DNA of 6,233 bases from DASWRT01 sp036403035 (GTDB lineage: Bacteria > Pseudomonadota > Alphaproteobacteria > ATCC43930 > CGMCC-115725). Location of the stretch: the NCBI GenBank assembly GCA_036403035.1, contig DASWRT010000233.1, positions 1 to 6,233 on the forward strand, in the 5' to 3' direction. Under the pieces are notes generated by a model. That model made no database searches and was not told the DNA's origin. It saw nothing but the letters and a program-made list of their open reading frames with translations. This document shows, piece after piece, positions 1 through 4,940 of the stretch. The translations under genes and the position numbers were made by a program. The stretch's first letter is position 1. Every line of letters begins with the position of its first letter.

Positions 1-49
1 TCCTTCTGCACTAACTCAACACTCTGCATGCGAGGCGGTTCCATGGGAA

Positions 50-162
50 TTTATTCTGAATGCATGAGAGTTTATGTCGAATGATTTCTGTGTGTTTCAG
101 TCCGTGACGGAAAATAATGTTTGTTTCCCCAAAATTACGGAATTGTTTATTTTAGAATGATT
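50..162 (+). repeat. Three imperfect short direct repeats (TTTAT...GAATG)
   Basis: Three similar words occur on the same strand: TTTATTCTGAATG at 50-62, TTTATGTCGAATG at 71-83 and TTTATTTTAGAATG at 146-159. The first two start 21 bp apart, about two helical turns. Copies two and three also share the following ATT. Spaced repeats like these can be binding sites for a regulator, but AT-rich DNA produces such similarities by chance, so the assignment is weak. Confidence 0.25.
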
Positions 163-171
163 TTTAAAAAT
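160..171. repeat. Perfect 12-bp AT palindrome
   Basis: The sequence ATTTTTAAAAAT is a perfect inverted repeat. Read on the minus strand it comes after the hairpins that follow the GrlR-like gene. It could form the U-rich part of a weak terminator, or simply reflect the AT-rich composition. Confidence 0.35.
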
Positions 172-184
172 TGGTAGCATGTCA

Positions 185-218
185 TCGCCGCTGATCCGGC
201 GACAACCCGCTGTTGCGG
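185..218 (-). terminator. Paired hairpins just past the minus-strand operon
   Basis: Immediately past the stop codon at 219 on the minus strand are two small inverted repeats: CCGC/GCGG (207-210 with 215-218, 4-nt loop) and TCGCCG/CGGCGA (185-190 with 197-202, 6-nt loop). A run of five T on the minus strand comes only about 14 nt after the second stem. This is not a textbook intrinsic terminator, but it is in the right place to end the dioxygenase/GrlR-like transcript. Confidence 0.35.
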
Positions 219-545
219 TCAGGTCGCCGCCACTCGCCAGAGCAGCCGGAATGCCCGCTTCATCTGCGGACTCTCAGGCCGGTACGCCTCGCCGTCGGAC
301 AGGCGGCGGCCGCGGAGCAGCACGTGAAAGTCCGGCGTGGTGTCGCCGAACGCGTTGATGGCCGGACCCTGGAAATGGAACAGCCGCGCCTCGCCCTCGA
401 ACGCGCGCCCGTTCTCGCGGTAGGTGCCGACATAGTAATGGTGATTGTCTCCGCCGAGCAGGACCACCGTGCCGCCGACCGGCCAGCCCTCCCGGATATC
501 GCTTCGAACGTTGTTTTTCCTCCGCTTACGGTGCCGCAGCGACAT
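219..545 (-). CDS. Small GrlR-like protein (T3SS negative-regulator GrlR fold family), atypical N-terminus
   Basis: This 108-residue protein resembles the GrlR family, small beta-barrel proteins named after the negative regulator of the enterobacterial LEE type III secretion genes; many alphaproteobacterial members have no known link to secretion. Visible family-like elements are a GG-x-VVL strand (residues 24-30), GGDNHHYYVGTY (31-42), a GRAFEGE turn (46-52) and GPAINAFGD (60-68). The usual first strand and the DG loop between VVL and GGD seem to be missing: the first 23 residues are basic (RHRKRRK) and unlike the family. The start is uncertain. The ATG at 545 has no good ribosome-binding site, the frame stays open upstream into the dioxygenase gene, and a GTG at codon 27 is an alternative. 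It lies 19 bp after the dioxygenase stop, so the two are probably co-transcribed. It could be a degraded copy. Family recognition is from memory of motifs. Confidence 0.55.
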   Translation of the reverse strand: MSLRHRKRRKNNVRSDIREGWPVGGTVVLLGGDNHHYYVGTYRENGRAFEGEARLFHFQGPAINAFGDTTPDFHVLLRGRRLSDGEAYRPESPQMKRAFRLLWRVAAT

Positions 546-564
546 CGATCGCCAGATCGGCGAG

Positions 565-1482
565 TTAGCGGGCGACGAGGAGGCGGTTGATGTAGGGATC
601 GAACGGGCGGGGGAGAGCGACCGGCACCGGCCGGTACAGGAACGCGAAGATCGGCAGGAGCGAATACTGGACTTGCAGGATCAGCCGCGGCCTGGATCGC
701 GGCGGCGCTCCCCGGTGGATGCCGTAGGTGTCGGCGGCGAAAACAGTGCCGCGCGGTCCGGTGACGGTCCTGATCGCGTTCCGCCCATACCGGTGCTCGA
801 TCTCCTCGCTCCTGAAGGCGCGGGCGCGCAGCCGCGCGGCGCTCCGGTGCGAGCCGGCGACGTACATGTGCGGGCCCGACTCCTCGTCGACGTCGGTGAG
901 GTAGACGAACAGCTTCAGGAAGCGCCAGTCGTCCGGGTCGCGGTGGAATCTTTGCGTCGCGTCGCCGTCGCCCGCGCTTGGAAGCGACCATCGTATGCCG
1001 ATGCTCGACACCGTCGGCGCGCACCCGAGATAACCGGCGGCGAGGCGCAGCGCGGCCGGATGGTTCACCAGCTCCAGCACGTGCGGGCAGGTCAGCACGG
1101 TGTCCAGCGGATACGCCGCCATCCGCGTCCCGGAGGGCACCCGCTCCAGCGGAACGCCGCTCCCGTCGGGAGCGACGACGTCCTTCTCGCGGAGGAACGC
1201 CGCGATCTCCGCAATGGCGGATGCCGGCAGCAGATCGCCGAGCAGGGCGAAACCGTCCCGGTTCAGGAGCGAAACGGCATTGTCGCATGCGTCGGCGGTG
1301 GTCGCGCCGTCCGCGGCGCCGGGCAGCTTCGCCGCGGGGTGGCGAACGCCGATGCCCGCGGCAATCCCCTGCGAGACGAGGCGGCGCATGCCGGGATGCG
1401 TGACGAGCCGCTGTCCGTAGTACAGCGCCGCCCGCGCCGGCCGAAATCCCGGCCCCGGACGCAGCCGGGCATAATCAAGCAT
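565..1482 (-). CDS. Phytanoyl-CoA dioxygenase (PhyH) family Fe(II)/2-oxoglutarate oxygenase
   Basis: This 305-residue protein has the hallmarks of the PhyH family, non-haem iron oxygenases that hydroxylate a substrate while decarboxylating 2-oxoglutarate. The iron-binding facial triad is visible as H180-R-D182 (in RFHRDPDDW) and the distal H256 (in YGIHRGAP). R266, ten residues after the distal histidine, is the likely 2-oxoglutarate carboxylate anchor. The segment VYLTDVDEESGPHMYVAGSH (193-212) is a typical core signature. The N-terminal ~65 residues lie outside the core. The length is normal for the family. The ATG at 1482 is preceded by GAGAGGGA with a suitable spacer, a convincing ribosome-binding site. 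It is the first gene of a probable two-gene minus-strand operon. The substrate cannot be deduced: relatives act on phytanoyl-CoA, ectoine, phosphonates and many secondary metabolites. Expected to be cytoplasmic, as I see no signal peptide. Confidence 0.85.
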   Translation of the reverse strand: MLDYARLRPGPGFRPARAALYYGQRLVTHPGMRRLVSQGIAAGIGVRHPAAKLPGAADGATTADACDNAVSLLNRDGFALLGDLLPASAIAEIAAFLREKDVVAPDGSGVPLERVPSGTRMAAYPLDTVLTCPHVLELVNHPAALRLAAGYLGCAPTVSSIGIRWSLPSAGDGDATQRFHRDPDDWRFLKLFVYLTDVDEESGPHMYVAGSHRSAARLRARAFRSEEIEHRYGRNAIRTVTGPRGTVFAADTYGIHRGAPPRSRPRLILQVQYSLLPIFAFLYRPVPVALPRPFDPYINRLLVAR

Positions 1483-1532
1483 CGGGTCCCTCTCGCGCTG
1501 GGATGGACCGAACGGTAGCGCAAGCGCCCGGC

Positions 1533-1561
1533 ACTATCGCCCGAAAGTTTCTTTTGTGCAA
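1533..1561 (-). promoter_or_regulatory. Candidate promoter for the dioxygenase operon
   Basis: On the minus strand TTGCAC (1561-1556) and GATAGT (1538-1533) are separated by exactly 17 bp. They match the sigma-70 consensus at 3 of 6 and 4 of 6 positions. The implied start site near 1526 would give a leader of roughly 44 nt to the ATG at 1482. This is a plausible housekeeping-type promoter but is judged only by eye. Confidence 0.3.
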
Positions 1562-1608
1562 GTCTGGCGCAATCTTGTCACAATTCTTAACGTTGCTTCT
1601 GGGCAAGC

Positions 1609-1618
1609 GAGAATTCTC
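1609..1618. promoter_or_regulatory. 10-bp palindrome GAGAATTCTC in the divergent region
   Basis: A perfect 10-bp inverted repeat lies about 50 bp upstream of the candidate minus-strand promoter, in a locally AT-richer patch. Symmetric sites like this can be operators for dimeric regulators, but there is no second copy or neighbouring regulator gene to support it. Confidence 0.2.
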
Positions 1619-1896
1619 ATGCGCTAATGCCGTTTCTATGGAGCGGTGAGCGGAACCGGCCCACTGCCGCGATCGATCCGTCGCCGCAGGCTGCCGAACA
1701 ACTGCGCCGCGCCGCAAAGTCGATGGGTTCGCGATCACGGTCAGGCCGGCATGAGGATCAGACCGGCGCGACGTCGCGTGTCACGGAATAACGGAGCAAT
1801 GTCGGACGCGTTGCCTGCTGTTTAGGCAATGGAGCTGATCGGATTGCCGCCAGCGCGCGGGAGCGGGTTCTTTCCGTCTCTGCCGCAGGAAGCGCT

Positions 1897-1925
1897 TTGA
1901 CGGTGTGGGCGATCGGCGATAGTTT
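1897..1925 (+). promoter_or_regulatory. Candidate promoter for the SUOX-fold/kinase operon
   Basis: TTGACG (1897-1902) matches the -35 consensus at 5 of 6 positions. TAGTTT (1920-1925) follows after 17 bp, with an overlapping GATAGT at 1918-1923 as an alternative -10. The leader to the GTG start at 1994 would be about 60 nt. The 9-mer GGCGATAGT overlapping the -10 also occurs at the divergent minus-strand candidate promoter. Confidence 0.35.
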
Positions 1926-1983
1926 AACGGCACTAGTCGACGTCGAGCGCTTTACTTGGACGGCCGGTGTCGACCGTGCCTGT

Positions 1984-1989
1984 GGAGGA
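1984..1989 (+). promoter_or_regulatory. Ribosome-binding site that sets the GTG start at 1994
   Basis: GGAGGA lies 4 nt upstream of the GTG at 1994. Longer in-frame starts such as the GTG at 1967 would place this Shine-Dalgarno sequence inside the gene and would add polar residues in front of the signal peptide, so 1994 is the preferred start. Confidence 0.7.
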
Positions 1990-1993
1990 CATT

Positions 1994-2527
1994 GTGCGCC
2001 GACTCGCGGTCCCATTGCTGTGCCTCGCCGCCGCCGCCGTAGTCGCCGCCACGTGCACGCCGCTTTCCTCGCGGGCGGCTGAAGGCGAGTTGACGCCGCC
2101 GGCCGGGAAGGTCGTCCTCATCGTGAGCGGCCATATCGCCCGGACCAACGGAAACGGCGTCGCCTCGTTCGACCGCGAGATGCTGGAGCGCCTGGGGCTG
2201 CTGACCGTCCGCACCTCGACGGTCTGGACCGATGGCGTGAAGGATTTCGAGGGCCCGCTGGTGCGCGACGTCCTTGCCGCGGTTGGTGTGGACCGTGCAA
2301 CCGAGGTGACGGCCAGCGCGCTCAACGATTACGCCGTCGTCATCCCGGCCGCCGACTTCGACAAGTACGGCGTGATCCTGGCGTTGCGGATGGATGGGCG
2401 CGAGTTGCTCGCAAAGGACAAGGGACCGGCATGGATCGTCTATCCGCGCGACGACAATCCAGAGTTGCGGGACGCCCGCTACGACAACCGTTGGGTTTGG
2501 CAGCTCAACCGGCTGCAGGTCCAGTGA
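1994..2527 (+). CDS. Exported SUOX-fold (molybdopterin-dependent oxidoreductase domain) protein lacking the molybdenum-ligand cysteine
   Basis: This 177-residue protein starts with a Sec-type signal peptide (RR at 2-3, hydrophobic core about 4-20, probable cleavage near residue 28), so it is likely periplasmic. The mature part matches small proteins annotated as oxidoreductase molybdopterin-binding domain: VSGHIARTNG (44-53), the DG..DFEG stretch (80-87), PLVRDVL (88-94), ALNDYAVVIP (109-118), GVILALRMDG (126-135), WIVYPRDD (147-154) and a C-terminal NRWVWQL (165-171). Its only cysteines, C10 and C21, lie in the signal region, so the conserved cysteine that holds molybdenum in sulfite-oxidase-type enzymes is absent. 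I infer a ligand-binding or sensory role rather than catalysis. C21 is in a poor lipobox (AATC), so a lipoprotein is unlikely. The stop overlaps the kinase ATG (TGATG), implying translational coupling. Confidence 0.82.
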   Translation: MRRLAVPLLCLAAAAVVAATCTPLSSRAAEGELTPPAGKVVLIVSGHIARTNGNGVASFDREMLERLGLLTVRTSTVWTDGVKDFEGPLVRDVLAAVGVDRATEVTASALNDYAVVIPAADFDKYGVILALRMDGRELLAKDKGPAWIVYPRDDNPELRDARYDNRWVWQLNRLQVQ

Positions 2528-4383
2528 TGCGGCGGTGGCCGCGGTGGCATCGGCTCCGGCGGCTCGGCGGCATCGCCGCCGGATCGCGGAGCTATCTCTT
2601 CGCGGCGGTCGCGATTGCCGTCTTTGTCCTCTGCCTCGTGTCGGCGGGCTCGCGGCTCGTCGCGGTCGAGCGCACGATGACCCGTGACATCAACGAGAAT
2701 ATGCTGTGGTTCGTCGGGCAGGCTCAGTTCGACGCGCTGCGCTTCGCCGATGCCGTGTCCCGCTACGGCGCCGCCGATCCGGCCGTTCCTCAGACGGATC
2801 TCCGGCTGCGCTTCGACGTCATGCTGAGCCGGCTCCAGGTGCTCGCGGACGGGCCGCAGCAGCAGCGCCTCGCCCCGGCCGGCGTCGCCGACCAGATCAC
2901 CGGCACGACCGCGGATCTCGCGGCGTTGGAGCCGGATATCGATCGGTTTGCGTCCGGGGACGCCGCTGGCGCGCAACGCATCCGCGAGCGGATGGAGCCG
3001 GTGATCGCAGGCCTTCGCGATGCCGCGAACCGCACGTTGCATGCCGAGCGCGAGCGTGACCTGACGCAGCGCGATCACCGCCGGGCCGTCATGCTGGAAA
3101 TCCTGGCCTACATCGTCGGCCTGCTGGCGAGCGGCGCCTTCCTGTCGCTTCGGCTGATCTTCGGCCTGCGCGCGGTCTCCCGCGCCGAGCGGTCGCTCCG
3201 CCGGCAGAAGGAGCTGTCGGAACGGCTGCTCTTCAGCAGCCGCGAGGGGATCGTCGCGTTCGACCGGTATCTCCGCTGCACGCTTTGGAACCCGAGCATG
3301 GAGTCGATTTTCGGCGTTCCGGCCTCCGCCGTGATCGGTCGCCGGCTGCCGGACGTGGCGCCGTTCTTCCGTGATGCCTCGGTCGAGCCCGCACTGACGA
3401 TAGCCGCGGCGGGACGGGATACGCCGTTCGGGGATCACGGGATCGGTTCGGCGTCTGCCGCCGCGGTCAGCGCCGAGGCGGCCGCTGCGACGGAGCGGGT
3501 CATCGAGGCATCCTGTTCGCCGCTGCACGACGGCAGCGGCGAAACGATCGGCGGCATCGCCTTCGTGCGCGACACGACGGAGCGCCGCCGGATCGACGAG
3601 GCGTTGCGCCAGTCGCAGAAGATGGAAGCGGTGGGCCAACTGACCGGCGGCGTGGCGCACGATTTCAACAACTTCCTGACTGCGATCTCCGGCAATCTCG
3701 ACCTGCTGCGGCGCCGGGTGGCGGATGACCCGCGCGGCGTGTCGATCGTGGAGGCGGCGCGGCAGGCCGCGGACAAGGCCGAGCGGCTGACGCAGCAGCT
3801 CCTCGCCTTTTCGCGCAAGCAGCCCCTGAGCCCGGAGACGCTCGACCTCAACGCGGTCGTCCGCGGCGTCGAGGATCTCCTGCGGCAGACGGTGAGCGAC
3901 GGGGTGGAGCTGCGCTTCTCGCTCGCCGACGACCTCGCGCCGGGGCTTGCCGACCGCAACCAGCTGGAGGTCGCGCTGCTGAACCTCGTGATCAATGCGC
4001 GCCACGCGACCCCGCCGGGCGGCCGCATCACGATCGCGACCGCGAATGCGGAGATCATCGGCCGGGAACCCGGCGTCGTCGCCGCAGGCCACGACGTCGC
4101 ACCGGGCCGCTACGCGCGCCTGTCGGTCAGCGACACCGGCGCCGGCATCCCGCCCGCCGTCCGCGCCCGCGTGTTCGAGCCGTTCTTCACGACCAAGGGC
4201 CGCGGCAAGGGCACCGGCCTCGGCCTCAGCCAAGTCTATGGTTTCGTCCGCCAATCCAACGGCCACGTCGCCGTCGAGAGCCGCGAGGGCGAGGGCACGA
4301 CCTTCGCGCTGTACCTGCCCCTGGCGGGACGGGCGGCAGTCGAGGAACGAAGCGGGGCGGGCGAGCGATGTGTCACGGGGTGA
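2527..4383 (+). CDS. Membrane-bound PAS sensor histidine kinase without receiver domain
   Basis: This 618-residue kinase is a membrane sensor that should autophosphorylate on a histidine. Residues 23-41 and 189-211 are transmembrane helices enclosing a ~147-residue, helix-prone, mostly charged periplasmic domain. A PAS domain follows (about 230-350, with NPSMESIFG and a PAC end FVRDTTERRR), interrupted by an Ala/Glu-rich insertion (307-323). HisKA contains H378 in GGVAHDFNN (374-382). The ATPase has the N box (N486, N490), G1 DTGAGIP (536-542), F box FEPFFTTK (550-557) and G2 GKGTGLGLS (560-568). All key residues are present. The GGVAHDFNN type is often hybrid, but here the protein ends about 18 residues after the ATPase with no receiver. 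The ATG at 2527 overlaps the stop of the exported SUOX-fold gene by one base and has only a weak ribosome-binding site, so coupled translation is likely. No response regulator is in the window. The ligand is unknown; the partner protein is the best candidate for signal input. Confidence 0.93.
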   Translation: MRRWPRWHRLRRLGGIAAGSRSYLFAAVAIAVFVLCLVSAGSRLVAVERTMTRDINENMLWFVGQAQFDALRFADAVSRYGAADPAVPQTDLRLRFDVMLSRLQVLADGPQQQRLAPAGVADQITGTTADLAALEPDIDRFASGDAAGAQRIRERMEPVIAGLRDAANRTLHAERERDLTQRDHRRAVMLEILAYIVGLLASGAFLSLRLIFGLRAVSRAERSLRRQKELSERLLFSSREGIVAFDRYLRCTLWNPSMESIFGVPASAVIGRRLPDVAPFFRDASVEPALTIAAAGRDTPFGDHGIGSASAAAVSAEAAAATERVIEASCSPLHDGSGETIGGIAFVRDTTERRRIDEALRQSQKMEAVGQLTGGVAHDFNNFLTAISGNLDLLRRRVADDPRGVSIVEAARQAADKAERLTQQLLAFSRKQPLSPETLDLNAVVRGVEDLLRQTVSDGVELRFSLADDLAPGLADRNQLEVALLNLVINARHATPPGGRITIATANAEIIGREPGVVAAGHDVAPGRYARLSVSDTGAGIPPAVRARVFEPFFTTKGRGKGTGLGLSQVYGFVRQSNGHVAVESREGEGTTFALYLPLAGRAAVEERSGAGERCVTG

Positions 4384-4440
4384 AGACGACCGGCGATGCT
4401 GCTTGCCGATATGACCAGTACGGATATAAATTGGATAAGC

Positions 4441-4486
4441 GGCGGCGTCCTCCGTGTCAGGAAGGCGCCGCCGTCGGCTCTTTGAC
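4441..4486 (+). terminator. Likely terminator hairpin after the kinase gene
   Basis: GGCGGCG (4441-4447) pairs with CGCCGCC (4466-4472). The stem continues inward through a G-U pair, a C-G pair, one mismatch and three more pairs to a 6-nt loop at 4454-4459. A short pyrimidine-rich tail containing CTCTTT follows (4478-4483). The stem is strong but the U-run is short and offset, so termination may be partial. It lies 57 bp beyond the kinase stop codon. Confidence 0.5.
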
Positions 4487-4496
4487 GTCGTTCATC

Positions 4497-4621
4497 GGAA
4501 ACAGGAGGAAAACAGGCAGATAACAGGAGAAAAACAGGAGCGATTTCCTGTTTTCTTCCTGTTTTTCCGGAAGGGTATTTCTTTAAAATCAACGAGTTGG
4601 CGTGAATCCGTTCCTGTTTTT
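4497..4621. repeat. Phased 11-bp repeat array (GAAAACAGGAG) with inverted units
   Basis: Four contiguous 11-bp units run head to tail at 4497-4507, 4508-4518, 4519-4529 and 4530-4540, all containing AACAGG (consensus GAAAACAGGAG). After a 4-bp gap, two abutting inverted units follow at 4545-4555 and 4556-4566, and a third inverted unit, TTCCTGTTTTT, lies at 4611-4621, exactly 55 bp (five units) after its identical copy. Units three and four can fold back on the inverted pair: 4519-4539 against 4546-4566 gives 17 Watson-Crick pairs, two G-U pairs and two mismatches around a 6-nt loop. The 11-bp step is close to one helical turn. The whole 4384-4718 stretch has no credible gene. The function is unknown: a protein-binding array, a structured RNA or a mobile scar are all possible. 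Confidence 0.75.
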
Positions 4622-4630
4622 TGCAAGCGA

Positions 4631-4646
4631 CCTTCCAAGCGGAAGG
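4631..4646. repeat. Perfect 6-bp hairpin CCTTCC/GGAAGG
   Basis: CCTTCC (4631-4636) and GGAAGG (4641-4646) form a perfect stem with a 4-nt loop AAGC, just beyond the last 11-bp unit. No T-run follows on either strand, so I do not call it a terminator. Confidence 0.4.
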
Positions 4647-4718
4647 GGTGAATAAAAGAAATTCAATATCTTAGGGCGCATTGCTCGTTGATCGCATGAG
4701 AAGTTGACGGCACAAAAA

Positions 4719-4845
4719 ATTCCTCTCTCCTTGTGGGAGAGGAAGGGCCCGCGAAGCGGGAAGGTGAGGGGTGGTGGCGCTGCGCGCCGGAGTCTTCGTA
4801 AGACCCCTCACCCCGGCTCTCTCCGACCGGGGGGAGAGGGAGAAG
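4719..4845. repeat. Palindromic intergenic repeat element, ~127 bp
   Basis: This non-coding element consists of nested inverted repeats: CTCTCC/GGAGAG near the left end (4725-4730 with 4736-4741), CCCGC-GAA-GCGGG (4748-4760), a long-range pair GGTGAGGGG/CCCCTCACC (4763-4771 with 4804-4812), GTCTT-CGT-AAGAC (4792-4804), and a right-end CTCTCTCC against GGGGAGAG hairpin. The outer ends are themselves inverted: the left begins TTCCTCTCTCC and the right end reads inward as TTCTCCCTCTCCCCC. CTCTCC...GTGAGGGG...CCCCTCACC elements of this kind are common between genes in many proteobacteria. It could be a short non-autonomous mobile element or a transcription-ending or RNA-stabilising structure. The exact boundaries are estimated. 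Confidence 0.75.
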
Positions 4846-4880
4846 GGCGGCGTGTCCCTCGTTCCAGTCCGTCCGTTGGA

Positions 4881-4909
4881 TTGACACCGTCCGGGGCCAC
4901 TCCTAGCCT
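4881..4909 (+). promoter_or_regulatory. Promoter of the dienelactone hydrolase gene
   Basis: TTGACA (4881-4886) is a perfect -35 box. TAGCCT (4904-4909) follows after 17 bp as a weak -10 of a form I associate with alphaproteobacterial promoters. The start site near 4916 would give a leader of about 25 nt, just enough to include the ribosome-binding site. It lies directly after the palindromic element, so the gene has its own promoter rather than depending on the kinase operon. Confidence 0.5.
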
Positions 4910-4925
4910 CGGTTCGGCGGCAACA

Positions 4926-4932
4926 GGGGAGG
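4926..4932 (+). promoter_or_regulatory. Ribosome-binding site that sets the ATG at 4941
   Basis: GGGGAGG lies 8 nt upstream of the ATG at 4941. The reading frame is open further upstream to an ATG at 4704, but that extension runs through the palindromic repeat and the promoter and encodes no family sequence, so 4941 is the true start. Confidence 0.7.
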
Positions 4933-4940
4933 CGGCGGCG

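Larger units (their letters stand above)
1..184. other. AT-rich non-coding stretch
   Basis: This stretch is markedly richer in A and T than the rest of the window and carries no convincing reading frame; the longest ATG-started frame I followed by eye, from position 28, stops after 18 codons. It lies beyond the 3' end of the minus-strand gene that ends at 219. It may be the 3' flank of that operon, the upstream region of a gene to the left of the window, or a scar of acquired DNA; the sequence does not decide. It contains short near-repeats and a palindrome, listed separately. Confidence 0.6.
1483..1993. other. Divergent intergenic region (~510 bp)
   Basis: This region separates the minus-strand oxygenase operon from the plus-strand SUOX-fold/kinase operon. 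I see no convincing gene in it. The part at about 1541-1620 is less GC-rich than its surroundings and holds the candidate minus-strand promoter and a 10-bp palindrome. The part at about 1897-1925 holds the candidate plus-strand promoter. Roughly 1620-1890 holds nothing I can assign; a 54-codon frame there (1627-1791) was considered and rejected. Confidence 0.6.

Noticed and set aside
445..1518. Long plus-strand frame opposite the dioxygenase gene, and a 342-codon minus-strand frame (260-1288) out of phase with it
   Set aside because: The dioxygenase frame carries the complete HxD...H iron motif and a good ribosome-binding site. The others show no family features and only reflect GC-rich codon bias.
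1652..1680. GGAAC word as a -35 of a general-stress (EcfG-type) promoter
   Set aside because: No CGTT-like -10 element follows at the expected 16-18 bp spacing.
1627..1791. A 54-codon plus-strand frame in the divergent intergenic region
   Set aside because: There is no ribosome-binding site, its third codon positions are less GC-biased than those of the real genes here, and it has no recognisable similarity.
1758..2015. An 85-codon minus-strand frame across the promoter and signal peptide region
   Set aside because: It overlaps the start of the SUOX-fold gene, has unremarkable composition and no family features.
2479..4266. A 595-codon open frame on the minus strand opposite the kinase gene
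   Set aside because: It is opposite a gene with every expected kinase motif. Long antisense frames are common in GC-rich DNA, and the translated product is rich in Arg and Ala with no recognisable domain.
4497..4566. Tandem repeats as a possible CRISPR array
   Set aside because: The 11-bp units are contiguous with no spacers and later units are inverted, which does not fit CRISPR architecture; no cas gene is present.
4626..4640. Short resemblance to a tRNA-Gly(TCC) anticodon arm (GACCTTCCAAGC)
   Set aside because: Only about a dozen bases are similar, with no acceptor, D or T arm around them. Too short to call a tRNA remnant or an attachment site.
4454..4651. A 65-codon plus-strand frame across the 11-bp repeat array
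   Set aside because: It is translated from the repeats themselves, has no ribosome-binding site of its own apart from repeat units that happen to contain AGGAG, and resembles no protein.
4663..4887. A 74-codon minus-strand frame over the palindromic repeat
   Set aside because: The predicted sequence (Pro, Ser, Gly and Arg rich) is of the kind produced spuriously by such intergenic repeats.
4704..4940. N-terminal extension of the hydrolase to an ATG at 4704
   Set aside because: The extension would be encoded by the palindromic repeat and the promoter region. The ATG at 4941 has a proper ribosome-binding site and begins exactly where family similarity begins.
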